DNA of 64,000 nt from assembly GCA_945884695.1 (NCBI GenBank), contig CAMCYO010000003.1, forward strand, positions 1 through 64,000. Reading direction: 5' to 3'. Positions 1-8,417 of this stretch are shown in pieces. Position 1 is the stretch's first letter; the number at the start of each line of letters is the position of its first letter. The translations under genes were made by a program, and so were the position numbers. This DNA is from Streptomyces griseus. GTDB taxonomy: Bacteria; Actinomycetota; Actinomycetes; Nanopelagicales; Nanopelagicaceae. The notes beneath the pieces were generated by a model. That model ran no database searches. It saw only the letters and a program-made list of their open reading frames with translations, and was not told where the DNA came from.

Positions 1-497
1 AAGATTGGAATAATCCAAATCAAAGGACGAGTGAACTTCCTCGATCACCGAAGGGAAGTATGAAATTAGTTGCACCATCTTATTTCCCTTGGCTGAATTC
101 GGATAGAAAAGAAGCTTTATCGAATGAGACACTATTGTCAGATAACCTCGTTTGCTCAGGAGATTCTGGTGGCCCTGTCACGGCGCTGTATAAGGGAGAA
201 TCAATTTATTTAGGTATATCACCTTCTGGATTTACTGATGGTTTCTTCTGTGGAGCAGGCACCTCTAGGACTGCTTCTAGACCTTCGGGATATTTTTCAC
301 CCGTTCATAAACACCTAGATTTACTCAAAGAAGCGGAGGCGTTTGTGGCACAACAGAGTGCTCCGAGTGCCTCGACTAAAGAGACCGTCGTGACTCCTAA
401 TCTTAAGAAAACCGCCATTACCTGCATTAAAGGTAAGGTAACCAAAAAAGTAACTGCCATTAGCCCGAAGTGTCCGACTGGGTATAAGAAGAAGTAG
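1..497 (+). CDS. Trypsin-like (S1) serine protease, C-terminal part with Lys/Cys-rich tail (5' end outside window)
   Basis: The reading frame is open from the first bases of the window, so this is the 3' part of a longer gene. The fragment carries the S1 active-site serine motif GDSGGP in the context LVCSGDSGGPV. The catalytic His and Asp would lie upstream, outside the window. After the protease core comes a Ser/Thr/Ala-rich linker and a short basic tail with two cysteines, starting at ITCIKGK and ending PTGYKKK. The tail resembles repeated C-terminal modules I associate with secreted proteins of acI actinobacteria. I infer a role in surface retention, which nothing here proves. The protein is probably exported and degrades or processes extracellular protein. 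A tRNA fragment follows 18 bases after the stop codon. Confidence 0.8.
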   Translation, partial: DWNNPNQRTSELPRSPKGSMKLVAPSYFPWLNSDRKEALSNETLLSDNLVCSGDSGGPVTALYKGESIYLGISPSGFTDGFFCGAGTSRTASRPSGYFSPVHKHLDLLKEAEAFVAQQSAPSASTKETVVTPNLKKTAITCIKGKVTKKVTAISPKCPTGYKKK

Positions 498-514
498 CTC
501 CTTGATCAGCTTTC

Positions 515-548
515 AGACGTGTGGGTTCGACCCCCACTCGGGGCACCA
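515..548 (+). other. 3'-terminal tRNA fragment (T arm, acceptor strand, CCA); candidate attachment-site scar
   Basis: Bases 521-537 form a canonical T arm: stem GTGGG/CCCAC around the loop TTCGACC. They are followed by TCGGGGC (538-544, the 3' strand of an acceptor stem), discriminator A545 and encoded CCA (546-548 within ACCA). No complementary GCCCCGA, D arm or anticodon arm is found upstream, where the protease gene ends instead. A tRNA 3' end without its 5' half is the typical product of integrase-mediated insertion into a tRNA gene. The three intact tRNAs and the tmRNA in this window do not encode CCA, so this fragment looks foreign. Amino-acid identity cannot be assigned. Confidence 0.7.
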
Positions 549-633
549 TCTCTTAGCAAAATTCTAGGCATTTCCTCAGCAACTGTGCTCAAGAGAACTC
601 ACCTAATTCGGATTTTGGAAGAATCTCTGCCTT

Positions 634-666
634 AGGATAATCCTACGAGCGATAGATGTTCTATCG
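634..666 (+). promoter_or_regulatory. Two adjacent palindromes upstream of the Bax1-like gene
   Basis: AGGATAATCCT (634-644) is an odd palindrome. CGATAGA-TGT-TCTATCG (650-666) is a perfect 7-bp inverted repeat. They sit 24-56 bases before the ATG at 690, and a purine-rich ribosome-binding stretch (GGGAGAG) follows. They could be an operator or a 5' UTR hairpin. No known regulator motif was recognised. Confidence 0.35.
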
Positions 667-689
667 TCGATAAAGGGAGAGATGAAGAC

Positions 690-1502
690 ATGCGTAGTTC
701 AAACCCTGTTTTGGGAAGAGCGTTTAATCAACGTGGTTTTGCGTCAATGAGCCCTGGAACAACTCAACACGATGCACCCTCTGATTCAGCACAGTCATTA
801 GAAACTTTGTATAACGCACCATCGGCCTCCTCACTTCGCACAGGTCGTATGACAATTGATGATGTTGTTACGCGCACAGGAATTCTCTTTGGTGTTCTCG
901 TTGTAGTGGGTGGCGCTGCTTGGACGCTAAATCTTGGTCCTGCATTTTTGATGATCGGTTTCCTTGGTGGCCTTGTACTTGCTATGGTCAATATTTTTAG
1001 CAAAACAGTTCGTCCAGCTTTAGTTATTACATATGCTGGTTTTGAAGGTCTGGCACTTGGCACATTGAGCCATTATTACGAAGGCGCATATCCTGGAATT
1101 GTTAGCCAAGCAGTCCTTGCAACACTTGCAGCTTTTACTGGAGTTCTCTTTGCATATCGCAGTGGCAAGATTCGCGTAACACCAAGATTCACTCGCGTGA
1201 TGATGGGTGCGATGATTGGCTATTTGGTACTCGGTCTAGTCAGCATGGTCAGCTCTTTTACGGGCGTCGGTAACGGCATGGGCCTCTACGGTGTTAGTGG
1301 TCTTGGCTTATTACTTGCTGTTGGCGGAGTAGCCCTAGCAAGTTTTTTCCTCATTCTTGATTTCGATCAAATCCAAAAAGGCATTAGCGCAGGCGCACCC
1401 GAGCAAGAATCTTGGCGCGCAGCATTTGGATTGATGGTCACACTTGTCTGGCTTTATCTAGAAGTATTGCGCTTAATCTCTATTTTGCGCAGTAGCGACT
1501 AA
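690..1502 (+). CDS. Bax1 inhibitor-1/YccA-like integral membrane protein
   Basis: This 270-residue protein has a polar N-terminus of about 55 residues followed by roughly seven hydrophobic helices. The C-terminal DFDQIQKG motif (D224, D226) is characteristic of the actinobacterial branch of the BI-1/TMBIM family. In YetJ-like homologues, paired Asp residues near this place gate a pH-dependent calcium leak. The long soluble N-terminus is usual in actinobacterial members. The gene stands alone and converges on the MFS gene, overlapping it by 4 bases. A strong hairpin lies just beyond the stop codon. The family call is secure; physiological function in bacteria is largely unknown. Confidence 0.88.
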   Translation: MRSSNPVLGRAFNQRGFASMSPGTTQHDAPSDSAQSLETLYNAPSASSLRTGRMTIDDVVTRTGILFGVLVVVGGAAWTLNLGPAFLMIGFLGGLVLAMVNIFSKTVRPALVITYAGFEGLALGTLSHYYEGAYPGIVSQAVLATLAAFTGVLFAYRSGKIRVTPRFTRVMMGAMIGYLVLGLVSMVSSFTGVGNGMGLYGVSGLGLLLAVGGVALASFFLILDFDQIQKGISAGAPEQESWRAAFGLMVTLVWLYLEVLRLISILRSSD

Positions 1503-2698
1503 GAAGCTTTATTGAGGTGAGACTTACGAGTCTCACCTAGTGTGAATGCTGAAAAGACGGCAACGGAGAAAACTATTGCCGTGACAAAAAATGCCATACG
1601 GAAAGAAAACAGGTCAGCCAAAATCCCTACGGTAATTGGCCCAACAATCATGCCCGCATCCCCTGCCATCTGCCAGAGAGCAATTACTTGGCCACTTTTT
1701 CCGCGAATGACATCAGCAACAATGTTGGCAGGGGCAGTAGACAGAAAGGCACCACCCAACCCAACAATTCCCATTGATACTAAATACATCCACGGGTGCA
1801 CAGCAATTGTTAAAAGCAAGGTGCCTAAGAGAACGACAATTGTTCCAATCTTAAGAGATGCAGGTCTGCCCTTTGTATCAGAAAGATTTCCAGCAGGGAG
1901 AAGTAATAGACCTTGCAATAGTGCGGCAATGGTAAAACCAATTCCAACAATAGTAGTTGTTGAATGAAGATCTTCGGTAACAAATAGAGGCAAAATAGAG
2001 GTGCGAAGTCCAAACAAAACCCAGTTTGTTACGAAAGAAAGTATTAGTGCGATTTGATATGGGCGGAGCTTTATAGCCTCAGATATTCGCATTGCATTAC
2101 TATCTGCTTCAATTTTCTTAGTGCGTGAGCGACCCGTCGTAAGAAAAAAGAACCCAATAGTTCCTGAACAAAGAAGTGTTGCTGAATAAATAAAAAATGG
2201 GGCACGAAGAGAAACAGCACTTATAAGCCCACCAACTGCAGGACCTGTAATACCGCCCACCAAGAATGAACCGTTGTAGATAGATTGTGCTCTGCCTCTT
2301 TGGTCATCACTGACTGAGCGCATAATGATCGACCCTGCCGCAACAGAGAACATCGATGATCCAAGACCCCCTGCTGTGCGAAAGAGGAGTAGTTGGGCGT
2401 AGCTTTGAGCTAGAGCACAGAAGAGCGCTGACACAGAAACCATGGTGATTCCAATAGCGAAGACAATGCGCTCACCAAAGAGATCAACAAACTTTCCAGA
2501 GATTAATCCTGACGAAAAACGAGCAATGGCAAACATTGAAACAATGAGTCCAACGGCTGAGTTATTTACCCCGAAAGATTTAGCAAATAGTGGCATCGCC
2601 GGAATGATGATGCCAAACCCAAGGGCAACGAAAAACGATGCCGAAACGAGGACTTTAACTTCGCGCGGTAGGCCCGCAAGAAGTCGCGTAGAGATCAA
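1499..2698 (-). CDS. MFS transporter (12-TM drug-efflux type)
   Basis: The 399-residue protein has about twelve hydrophobic helices and a major-facilitator layout. The loop after helix 2 carries [12 protein letters not shown], the family motif G-x-x-x-D-x-x-G-x-R/K. The start codon overlaps the stop of the upstream EmrB-like gene by 4 bases (2695-2698), so the two are translationally coupled. The pairing of a 12-TM and a 14-TM exporter suggests efflux of drugs or toxic metabolites, but the substrate cannot be read from the sequence. The 3' end converges with the Bax1-like gene. Confidence 0.85.
   Translation of the reverse strand: MISTRLLAGLPREVKVLVSASFFVALGFGIIIPAMPLFAKSFGVNNSAVGLIVSMFAIARFSSGLISGKFVDLFGERIVFAIGITMVSVSALFCALAQSYAQLLLFRTAGGLGSSMFSVAAGSIIMRSVSDDQRGRAQSIYNGSFLVGGITGPAVGGLISAVSLRAPFFIYSATLLCSGTIGFFFLTTGRSRTKKIEADSNAMRISEAIKLRPYQIALILSFVTNWVLFGLRTSILPLFVTEDLHSTTTIVGIGFTIAALLQGLLLLPAGNLSDTKGRPASLKIGTIVVLLGTLLLTIAVHPWMYLVSMGIVGLGGAFLSTAPANIVADVIRGKSGQVIALWQMAGDAGMIVGPITVGILADLFSFRMAFFVTAIVFSVAVFSAFTLGETRKSHLNKAS
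1515..1538. terminator. Perfect 10-bp hairpin with TACG loop between convergent genes
   Basis: AGGTGAGACT-TACG-AGTCTCACCT is a perfect inverted repeat 12 bases after the stop of the Bax1-like gene. It lies inside the last codons of the convergent MFS gene. On the + strand RNA the loop would be UACG, a stable tetraloop. There is no clear U-run, so it may protect or define the mRNA 3' end rather than act as a classic intrinsic terminator. Confidence 0.5.
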
Positions 2699-4305
2699 CC
2701 AACTGCCTCGCCAGCAGATTCATCGCGAGCTGCTGCGTAGTCGTGAGATGTACGCAAGGGAACTTCGCGAAGTGAGAGAGCCAAAATAAATCCGAGCGCT
2801 GTCACAGGGGCAGCGGTCAAAAAGACAATATGGAATGCGTTGACATAGGCATCCATTGCAGTGTTATGCACTACCGCACTGAAATTTTGAGGTGAGGCAA
2901 CGATGGCTGTAACGCCTTGTGTTGAAAGGTCTAGTCCCTTAACTGCTGATGGATCTTGCGTTCCAAGAGTTGTAAAACCGTTTGTCATGTAGTGGGCAAG
3001 ACGATTGTTGAGAACTGCGCCAAAGATCGCAGTTCCGAAAACGCTACCTAGGGAGCGAAAGAATGTATTTGCACTCGTTGCAACTCCCATGTCTTTGAAA
3101 TCCACCGAGTTTTGGAGTGCGATAACAATGGTCTGCATTGATAAACCAAGACCTGCTCCAACAATGATGGAATAAATTGAAAGTTGCCAGAAAGGAGTTT
3201 CACGATTGAGCGTAACCATCATCAAAAGGCCAACAGTCATAATCGCAGTTCCAACGACTGGAAACATCTTGTACTTGCCTGTTTTGGTTATTTGCTTACC
3301 GCTAAAAATGGATGTTGAAACGATTCCAAGCATCAGCGGAATCAACTTAAGGCCAGCTTGTGTTGCTGTGTTGCCTTTGACGATTTGTAAGTAGAGAGGC
3401 AACATAACAATTGCACCAAACATGCCGGCACCGATTACGGCACCAAGTGCTGAAGTAATTGAAAATGTGTGATTCTTGAAAAGGCTCATTGGTAAAATTG
3501 GTTCCTTCGCCTTGCCTTCCCAATAGACAAATCCAATCGAAACAATAATTCCCACAATGAAGTAAGTAATAGTGCGCGAATCAAGCCAGCCGTCTTGTGG
3601 TCCATAGACAGCCATCGCCATCAAAACTGCTGTAACTCCAGTAACAAGCAGGAGTGCACCTAAATAATCGATGGAATGCTCACGTTTAACTTTTGGAATA
3701 TGTAAAACTGCCGAAGTGATTGCAAGGGCAGCAATACCAAATGGCAAGTTGATGTAGAAAATCCAGCGCCATCCGGTAATGCCAAGGATTTGGTTGTGAT
3801 CTGAAAAGAACCCACCAAGTAATGGACCAGCAACTGATGAGAGTCCCCATACTGCACCGAAATATCCTTGATAACGACCGCGCTCACGTGGAGGCACGAT
3901 GTCACCAATGATCACGAAAGTAAGAGCCATGAGGCCACCAGCGCCAAGACCTTGAAGCGCGCGAGTGGCAATGAGCTGTGACATATTTTGCGAAACGCCT
4001 GCAAGGAATGAACCAATGAGGAATGTAACAATCGCAAATTGAAAAACAATCCGGCGCCCGTAAAGGTCTGAAATCTTTCCGTAGAGCGGTGTTGAAGCAG
4101 TAGAAGTTAAAAGGTATGCCGTCACAACCCAGGTGTATTCCTTAAGCCCATGTAAATCGATAACGATTGTCTTAAGCGCAGTTGAAACAATTGTCTGATC
4201 GAGAGCTGCTAGAAGCATTCCCGTCATGAGACCACTCATGATGACCATGATTTCGCGATGTGAATGTGCTTTTGAAGGAGCTCCGGATGCAGGCTGACTG
4301 GACAT
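2695..4305 (-). CDS. DHA2-family (EmrB/QacA-type) MFS drug exporter
   Basis: This is a roughly 536-residue, 14-helix MFS protein. The first helix carries [14 protein letters not shown], close to the DHA2 motif D1 (LDxTIVNVALP). The loop after helix 2 has [13 protein letters not shown] place the start at 4305, where AAAGG precedes an ATG (protein start MSSQPAS). An upstream in-frame GTG at 4341 would add 12 residues. It heads a two-gene operon with the 12-TM MFS gene. It is divergent from the DrrAB-type ABC genes, giving a block of four exporter genes. The substrate is unknown. Confidence 0.87.
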   Translation of the reverse strand: MSSQPASGAPSKAHSHREIMVIMSGLMTGMLLAALDQTIVSTALKTIVIDLHGLKEYTWVVTAYLLTSTASTPLYGKISDLYGRRIVFQFAIVTFLIGSFLAGVSQNMSQLIATRALQGLGAGGLMALTFVIIGDIVPPRERGRYQGYFGAVWGLSSVAGPLLGGFFSDHNQILGITGWRWIFYINLPFGIAALAITSAVLHIPKVKREHSIDYLGALLLVTGVTAVLMAMAVYGPQDGWLDSRTITYFIVGIIVSIGFVYWEGKAKEPILPMSLFKNHTFSITSALGAVIGAGMFGAIVMLPLYLQIVKGNTATQAGLKLIPLMLGIVSTSIFSGKQITKTGKYKMFPVVGTAIMTVGLLMMVTLNRETPFWQLSIYSIIVGAGLGLSMQTIVIALQNSVDFKDMGVATSANTFFRSLGSVFGTAIFGAVLNNRLAHYMTNGFTTLGTQDPSAVKGLDLSTQGVTAIVASPQNFSAVVHNTAMDAYVNAFHIVFLTAAPVTALGFILALSLREVPLRTSHDYAAARDESAGEAVG

Positions 4306-4375
4306 TTCGTACCTTTCGAAACTATTTGATGCTATCACCACTGTGGGAAGTTTTGGTTTAAATGTTCTAGAAGGG

Positions 4376-4387
4376 TAAGTTTACTCC
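4376..4387 (+). promoter_or_regulatory. -10 box for leaderless drrA-like gene
   Basis: TAAGTT (4376-4381) ends six bases before the GTG start at 4388, and no Shine-Dalgarno sequence intervenes. This spacing puts the predicted transcription start on the first base of the start codon. Confidence 0.5.
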
Positions 4388-5416
4388 GTGAAGTCCATAA
4401 TCGCCGAAAAACTTGTCAAGAGTTATCGCAATGGCGAAGTAAAAGCCCTCGATGGCCTTAGCCTTGATGTCGAAGAGGGCACAGTTCTGAGCGTGCTTGG
4501 TCCCAATGGTGCAGGTAAAACAACTGTTGTGCGAATACTTGCAACATTGCTTTCACCTGACTCAGGTAGCGCATCAGTTGCGGGCATTGATGTCATTAAA
4601 GATCCAGAGAAAGTTCGCGAGATTATTGGACTCTCTGGGCAATACGCAGCAGTTGATGAAACGCTAACCGGTTGGGATAACTTAGTGATGTTTGGACGTC
4701 TGTATCATTTAGGTAAGAAAGCTTCGATGGCGCGAGCTCAAGAGCTATTGGAAAGATTTTCATTATCTGAAAGCGCGCGTCGCCCTATCAAGACATATTC
4801 GGGTGGAATGCGTCGCCGCCTTGATTTAGCAGCATCTTTGATTGTGAAACCAAAAGTCTTATTTCTTGATGAGCCAACTACTGGTTTAGACCCTCGTGGA
4901 CGCCAGGAGATGTGGGGAGTTATTGAAGAGCTTGTAAAAGATGGCGTCACGCTCTTGCTTACTACTCAATATCTTGATGAAGCTGACCAATTAGCTGATG
5001 ACATTGTTGTAATTGATCATGGAAAAGTTATTGCTCGAGGAACCTCAGATGCTCTCAAACGCCAAGTTGGTGGAGAGCGATTAGAAATAGTTGTAGATCA
5101 GGCACATATTTCTCAAACTCTTGAAATAGTCGGACGGGTAAGCGGTGCACAAGCAACTTTAGATGAGGGCCTTCGTCGCATTTCAGCTCCAGTCACAACT
5201 GGCTCAACTGCTCTTGTCGAAGTTCTTCGAGCACTTGATGATGCACAGATCCACCCACTCGATGTTGGTCTTAAGCGCCCATCCCTTGATGATGTCTTTA
5301 TGTCACTTACGGGCCATGTTGCCGAAGATGGCGCAGCGGTGGACCAGGCAGATAAAGAAAAAAAAGGTAGGAAGAAAGAGAAAATAAAGGCTAATAAGAA
5401 AGGTAATCGTTCATGA
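4388..5416 (+). CDS. DrrA-type ABC transporter ATP-binding protein
   Basis: The 342-residue ATPase has Walker A GPNGAGKTT (residues 38-46), signature YSGGMRRR (about 137-144), Walker B VLFLDEPTTGLDP (about 157-169) and an H-loop replaced by TTQYLDEADQLAD, as in the DrrA/daunorubicin subfamily. A C-terminal accessory domain follows (about residues 220-315). The protein ends in an unusually Lys-rich tail of about 18 residues. The GTG start appears leaderless. The stop overlaps the start of the permease gene by 4 bases. Together they form an ABC-2 type exporter of hydrophobic compounds or polyketide-like substrates; the substrate is unknown. Confidence 0.9.
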   Translation: MKSIIAEKLVKSYRNGEVKALDGLSLDVEEGTVLSVLGPNGAGKTTVVRILATLLSPDSGSASVAGIDVIKDPEKVREIIGLSGQYAAVDETLTGWDNLVMFGRLYHLGKKASMARAQELLERFSLSESARRPIKTYSGGMRRRLDLAASLIVKPKVLFLDEPTTGLDPRGRQEMWGVIEELVKDGVTLLLTTQYLDEADQLADDIVVIDHGKVIARGTSDALKRQVGGERLEIVVDQAHISQTLEIVGRVSGAQATLDEGLRRISAPVTTGSTALVEVLRALDDAQIHPLDVGLKRPSLDDVFMSLTGHVAEDGAAVDQADKEKKGRKKEKIKANKKGNRS

Positions 5417-6207
5417 ACGCACTTAGAGATGCCTTGATTATTACTAAACGCCAACTCCTACAACTTGCCCGAGTACCAGAAGTCTTAATTTTTTCAACAA
5501 TTCAACCGGTTATGTTCGTGCTTCTATTTCGCTATGTCTTTGGTGGCTCAATCGATACGGGCCAACCCGGTGGATATGTTCAGCTCTTAATGCCAGGAAT
5601 CTTCGTGCAAACAACTGCATTTACTTTAGCTGCAACTGCTTCAGGGCTGGCTGAAGATATGACAAAAGGTTTGATCGATCGATTTAGGTCACTCCCAATT
5701 TCACGGTCAGCACTTGTCTTTGGTCGCACATTAGGCGATGGCCTATTAAATATTGTTGTGCTCTTTGTGATGGGCCTTGCTGGATATATTGTCGGATGGC
5801 GCCCAACATCAGGAGTACTAAAAATTTCTCTAGCCTTTATATTCTTACTGGCCTTTGGTTATGCACTCTCTTGGGTAGGAATTTTTGCTGGGCTTTCTGC
5901 TCGCGATGCCCGCGTGGTTCAAAATATGAGCTTTCTTATTACATTTCCATTGACGTTCTTATCAAATGCTTTTGCTCCAACAACAGGTATGCCTCGTGCG
6001 CTCCAATACTTTGCTGAGTGGAACCCCGTTTCAACGATGGTTGCTGCTTGCCGAGAACTCTTTGGAGTCAAGAATGAGTTTGGCGCAACTGCAGGATCTT
6101 TTCCTAGCGAGCACCCACTCACAATGTCGCTGATTTATATGGTTGTAATTTTGGTGATATTTGTACCGCTGAGTGTTCGAAAATATAACAACGCAAATAA
6201 GAAGTAG
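5413..6207 (+). CDS. DrrB-type ABC-2 transporter permease
   Basis: This 264-residue ABC-2 permease has about six hydrophobic helices. It carries the cytoplasmic stretch typical of DrrB (EDMTKGLIDRFRSLPISRSA) and the conserved FPLTFLSNAFAP region near residues 180-190. The start overlaps the end of the ATPase gene by 4 bases, indicating coupled translation. It would form the membrane channel of the exporter with the preceding ATPase. Confidence 0.9.
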   Translation: MNALRDALIITKRQLLQLARVPEVLIFSTIQPVMFVLLFRYVFGGSIDTGQPGGYVQLLMPGIFVQTTAFTLAATASGLAEDMTKGLIDRFRSLPISRSALVFGRTLGDGLLNIVVLFVMGLAGYIVGWRPTSGVLKISLAFIFLLAFGYALSWVGIFAGLSARDARVVQNMSFLITFPLTFLSNAFAPTTGMPRALQYFAEWNPVSTMVAACRELFGVKNEFGATAGSFPSEHPLTMSLIYMVVILVIFVPLSVRKYNNANKK

Positions 6208-6229
6208 AAATTTACAGAACGGGCAAAGT

Positions 6230-6703
6230 TTAGAACTGCTCAGCTGCTAAAACTGCGACTTTTATTTCTTTCCCGTTGGGGGCTGTGTAAGTAACAGTTT
6301 GACCAATTTTTGCTCCAAGAACTGCAGAGCCAAGAGGTGATTTCTCGCTATAGACATCTAGATCACCCGATGAAATTTCACGTGAACCTAAAAGAAATTT
6401 CATTTCATCTCCTGCGATTTCTACAGTAATAACCATTCCTGGTCCGACCATTCCCGATTCACCCGCAGGAGGCGCACCAATGTGTGCATGCTCGAGCATA
6501 TGTTTGAGTTGGCGGATTCGAGCTTCCATCTTTCCTTGTTCTTCGCGCGCTGCGTGATAACCACCGTTTTCCTTCAAGTCACCTTCAGAGCGAGCAACTT
6601 CAATTTTTTTAATAATTTCGCTACGTCCAGAACTTTCAAGCAGCTCAAGTTCTGCGCGCAAGCGATCGGCAGCTTCTTGCGTGAGCCAAGTCTGGGTAGT
6701 CAT
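6230..6703 (-). CDS. greA: Transcription elongation factor GreA
   Basis: GreA binds the secondary channel of RNA polymerase and stimulates cleavage of backtracked RNA. The N-terminal coiled coil contains EVARSEGDLKENGGYHAAREEQ, including the acidic tip Asp/Glu, and the C-terminal FKBP-like domain has the SPLGSAVLGAKIGQTV motif. I choose the ATG at 6703 (protein start MTTQTWLTQEA, 157 residues), the normal length for actinobacterial GreA. An upstream in-frame start at 6736 would overlap the DUF4307 gene. TAAACT lies eight bases before this ATG on the minus strand, so the gene may have its own leaderless promoter. It follows DUF4307, as in mycobacteria. Confidence 0.93.
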   Translation of the reverse strand: MTTQTWLTQEAADRLRAELELLESSGRSEIIKKIEVARSEGDLKENGGYHAAREEQGKMEARIRQLKHMLEHAHIGAPPAGESGMVGPGMVITVEIAGDEMKFLLGSREISSGDLDVYSEKSPLGSAVLGAKIGQTVTYTAPNGKEIKVAVLAAEQF

Positions 6704-6714
6704 AAGGGGCAAGT

Positions 6715-7098
6715 TTATGGGGAAGTCAGGCGACAACGCGAGACGCCCGCATTTACCGCCTGTGAACGAGTAGGGATCACGCTTGTTCGCTCTATATGGC
6801 CATCGCCGGGAGCAATGCGATCTTCGATTTCACCGACCACATTTTTATCGTAGTCGTGAGCAATAAGTGTGCAGGTAACCGTTGCCTTTGAATTTTGACG
6901 CGCTAGTGAATATCGAATCTCGATACTCCGATCATTTTTTGCTTGAAATGAAATCAACGTTGCAGAAATTTCCGGCCTTGAATGATGCAAGCCCGCCCAA
7001 ATCAACCAGCTTCCACCGACTATAAAAAACGCGATCGCAACCCCTTGCCAGCGCGAAGGTCTCTGACCATAGCGGTCAGCAAATGAGAATTCGGTCAT
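6715..7098 (-). CDS. DUF4307 small membrane protein
   Basis: This 127-residue protein has a short cytoplasmic N-terminus (DRYGQRPSRW), one membrane helix (about residues 20-37) and an extracytoplasmic beta-rich domain with a conserved cysteine pair. The layout and the position directly upstream of greA match the actinobacterial DUF4307 family. Function is unknown. No strong ribosome-binding site is seen. Confidence 0.75.
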   Translation of the reverse strand: MTEFSFADRYGQRPSRWQGVAIAFFIVGGSWLIWAGLHHSRPEISATLISFQAKNDRSIEIRYSLARQNSKATVTCTLIAHDYDKNVVGEIEDRIAPGDGHIERTSVIPTRSQAVNAGVSRCRLTSP

Positions 7099-7218
7099 GG
7101 GGTGATTCTTTCAGACTATGAGCCACCGTGCTTAGCGCAATTCTAAGCCTAAAATTTAAGTGCCGGTCTGCATGGCGGTAGTTGCAGAGTAAAGTTATAA
7201 CTCCACAAAGGGGAGCAT

Positions 7219-7356
7219 ATGTCGGAAAACGTTGAAATGGGAATCGCTGGATCACTCACCATATTAGTTTTGGTAGTTGCGGTTGCAGTTCTACTTCGCA
7301 GTTTTTATCGTAGATACACCCGACTAGCTAAACGCAAGGATGATGCCCCTGAATAA
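7219..7356 (+). CDS. Small single-pass membrane protein (45 residues)
   Basis: An ATG at 7219 is preceded by a good ribosome-binding site (AAAGGGGAG) and opens a 45-codon frame ending at TAA 7354-7356. The product begins MSENVEMGIAGS, has one hydrophobic helix (about residues 11-26) and a basic then acidic tail (YRRYTRLAKRKDD). It overlaps the start of the SURF1 gene by 17 bases, so translation could be coupled. The N-out/C-in charge pattern fits a small membrane protein. I do not recognise a family. A role in cytochrome oxidase assembly is only suggested by its neighbour. Confidence 0.6.
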   Translation: MSENVEMGIAGSLTILVLVVAVAVLLRSFYRRYTRLAKRKDDAPE

Positions 7357-8068
7357 ATTCAAGGCCCTGTTAGCTCTCTGCGGTGTTTTGATATTTGCCG
7401 GAGGATTTGTCTCTCTTGGAATGTGGCAATGGGATCGCGCACAGCAATCTCGCCAAGTTATTAAAGTTGATTCAACACTTGTCTCATTAGAGTCAATCAC
7501 TAAACCTCGTATTCCTATCCCATCATCGGCAACACTTCGACATGTGAGTGTCGAAGGAAGTTATAAAGTAACTTTTCTTGCACCGAATCAAGCCGATGCA
7601 AGCGGAGCACGTGGAAATTGGGAAGTAGCTTTGCTTCATACTAAATCTGGGGGAGCTATTTTAATTGCACGAGGAATAGCACCGATGCCTTCTATTATCT
7701 CTGGCATTGAAAATATTTCCGTTAGTGGAATCTTGATGCCTCATCAAAGTGATAATTATGCGCCAAAGAGGCAAGGAGTTCTGGCCCGAATTGATAGCGC
7801 ACTTGTTGTAGATGAGACGGCGCTAGATCTTTATGATGGATACATCATTGCCCAAAGTGAAACTCTTGGAGGAGTTGAAGTTGCCGGGAGTAGAATCGAT
7901 CCACCTAAACCTCGTACCGCTGTGCCAGGGTTTTATTGGCAACATATTTCCTATGTGGTTATCTGGTGGCTTATGGGAGCAATTGTGGTCTTTCTACCTT
8001 TCTATAATCGCTTGGTTAGAAGTAGAGTTCAACCAGGTTCAAAAGTAGATTCGCAAGTGGATGAGTAA
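7340..8068 (+). CDS. SURF1-family cytochrome oxidase assembly protein
   Basis: The 242-residue protein has a membrane helix near each end (about residues 8-28 and 205-228) and an extracytoplasmic central domain, the SURF1 layout. The N-terminal motif SLGMWQWDRAQQ matches the family G-x-W-Q-x-x-R signature, and the distal WQHISYVVIWWLMG segment is also typical. SURF1 helps insert heme a into cytochrome c oxidase, which fits an aerobic organism. It is probably co-transcribed with the preceding 45-residue membrane protein and the following DUF3817 gene. Confidence 0.85.
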   Translation: MMPLNKFKALLALCGVLIFAGGFVSLGMWQWDRAQQSRQVIKVDSTLVSLESITKPRIPIPSSATLRHVSVEGSYKVTFLAPNQADASGARGNWEVALLHTKSGGAILIARGIAPMPSIISGIENISVSGILMPHQSDNYAPKRQGVLARIDSALVVDETALDLYDGYIIAQSETLGGVEVAGSRIDPPKPRTAVPGFYWQHISYVVIWWLMGAIVVFLPFYNRLVRSRVQPGSKVDSQVDE

Positions 8069-8089
8069 CCAATGGAAACGAGGGCATAA

Positions 8090-8392
8090 ATGACCGGAGC
8101 AGTGTTGCGTTATCGCGTGATGGCTTGGGTAGCAGGAGTAATGTCCTTGCTACTCTGGTTTGTATATATGCCCGTTAAATATATCTTTGATGCACCAGAT
8201 CTTGTGAGTAAATTGACCTGGATCCCCATGGTTCACGGAATGCCTATCTACCCTCTTTATGTTCTAGCTGCTCTCAATCTTTCCTTCAAAGCCAAATACT
8301 CGGTAACAAAAATGATTGGATTTATTTTGGCCGGAACTTTGCCGGTAGCTTCATTTATCGCCGAACGTCGAGTCGTCACCGAGAACAAATAG
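8090..8392 (+). CDS. DUF3817 integral membrane protein
   Basis: The 100-residue protein has about three hydrophobic helices. It carries the DUF3817 pattern: a first helix ending in MPVKYIFD, then the conserved MVHGMPIYPLYVLAAL segment. It lies 21 bases after SURF1 and 25 before uppS, probably in the same transcript. Function is unknown. Confidence 0.8.
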   Translation: MTGAVLRYRVMAWVAGVMSLLLWFVYMPVKYIFDAPDLVSKLTWIPMVHGMPIYPLYVLAALNLSFKAKYSVTKMIGFILAGTLPVASFIAERRVVTENK

Positions 8393-8417
8393 AAATCCAC
8401 GAGTAATTAATTAGGCC

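Noticed and set aside
1542-1967. Reading frames antisense to the MFS gene
   Set aside because: They have biased composition, no ribosome-binding site and no family similarity.
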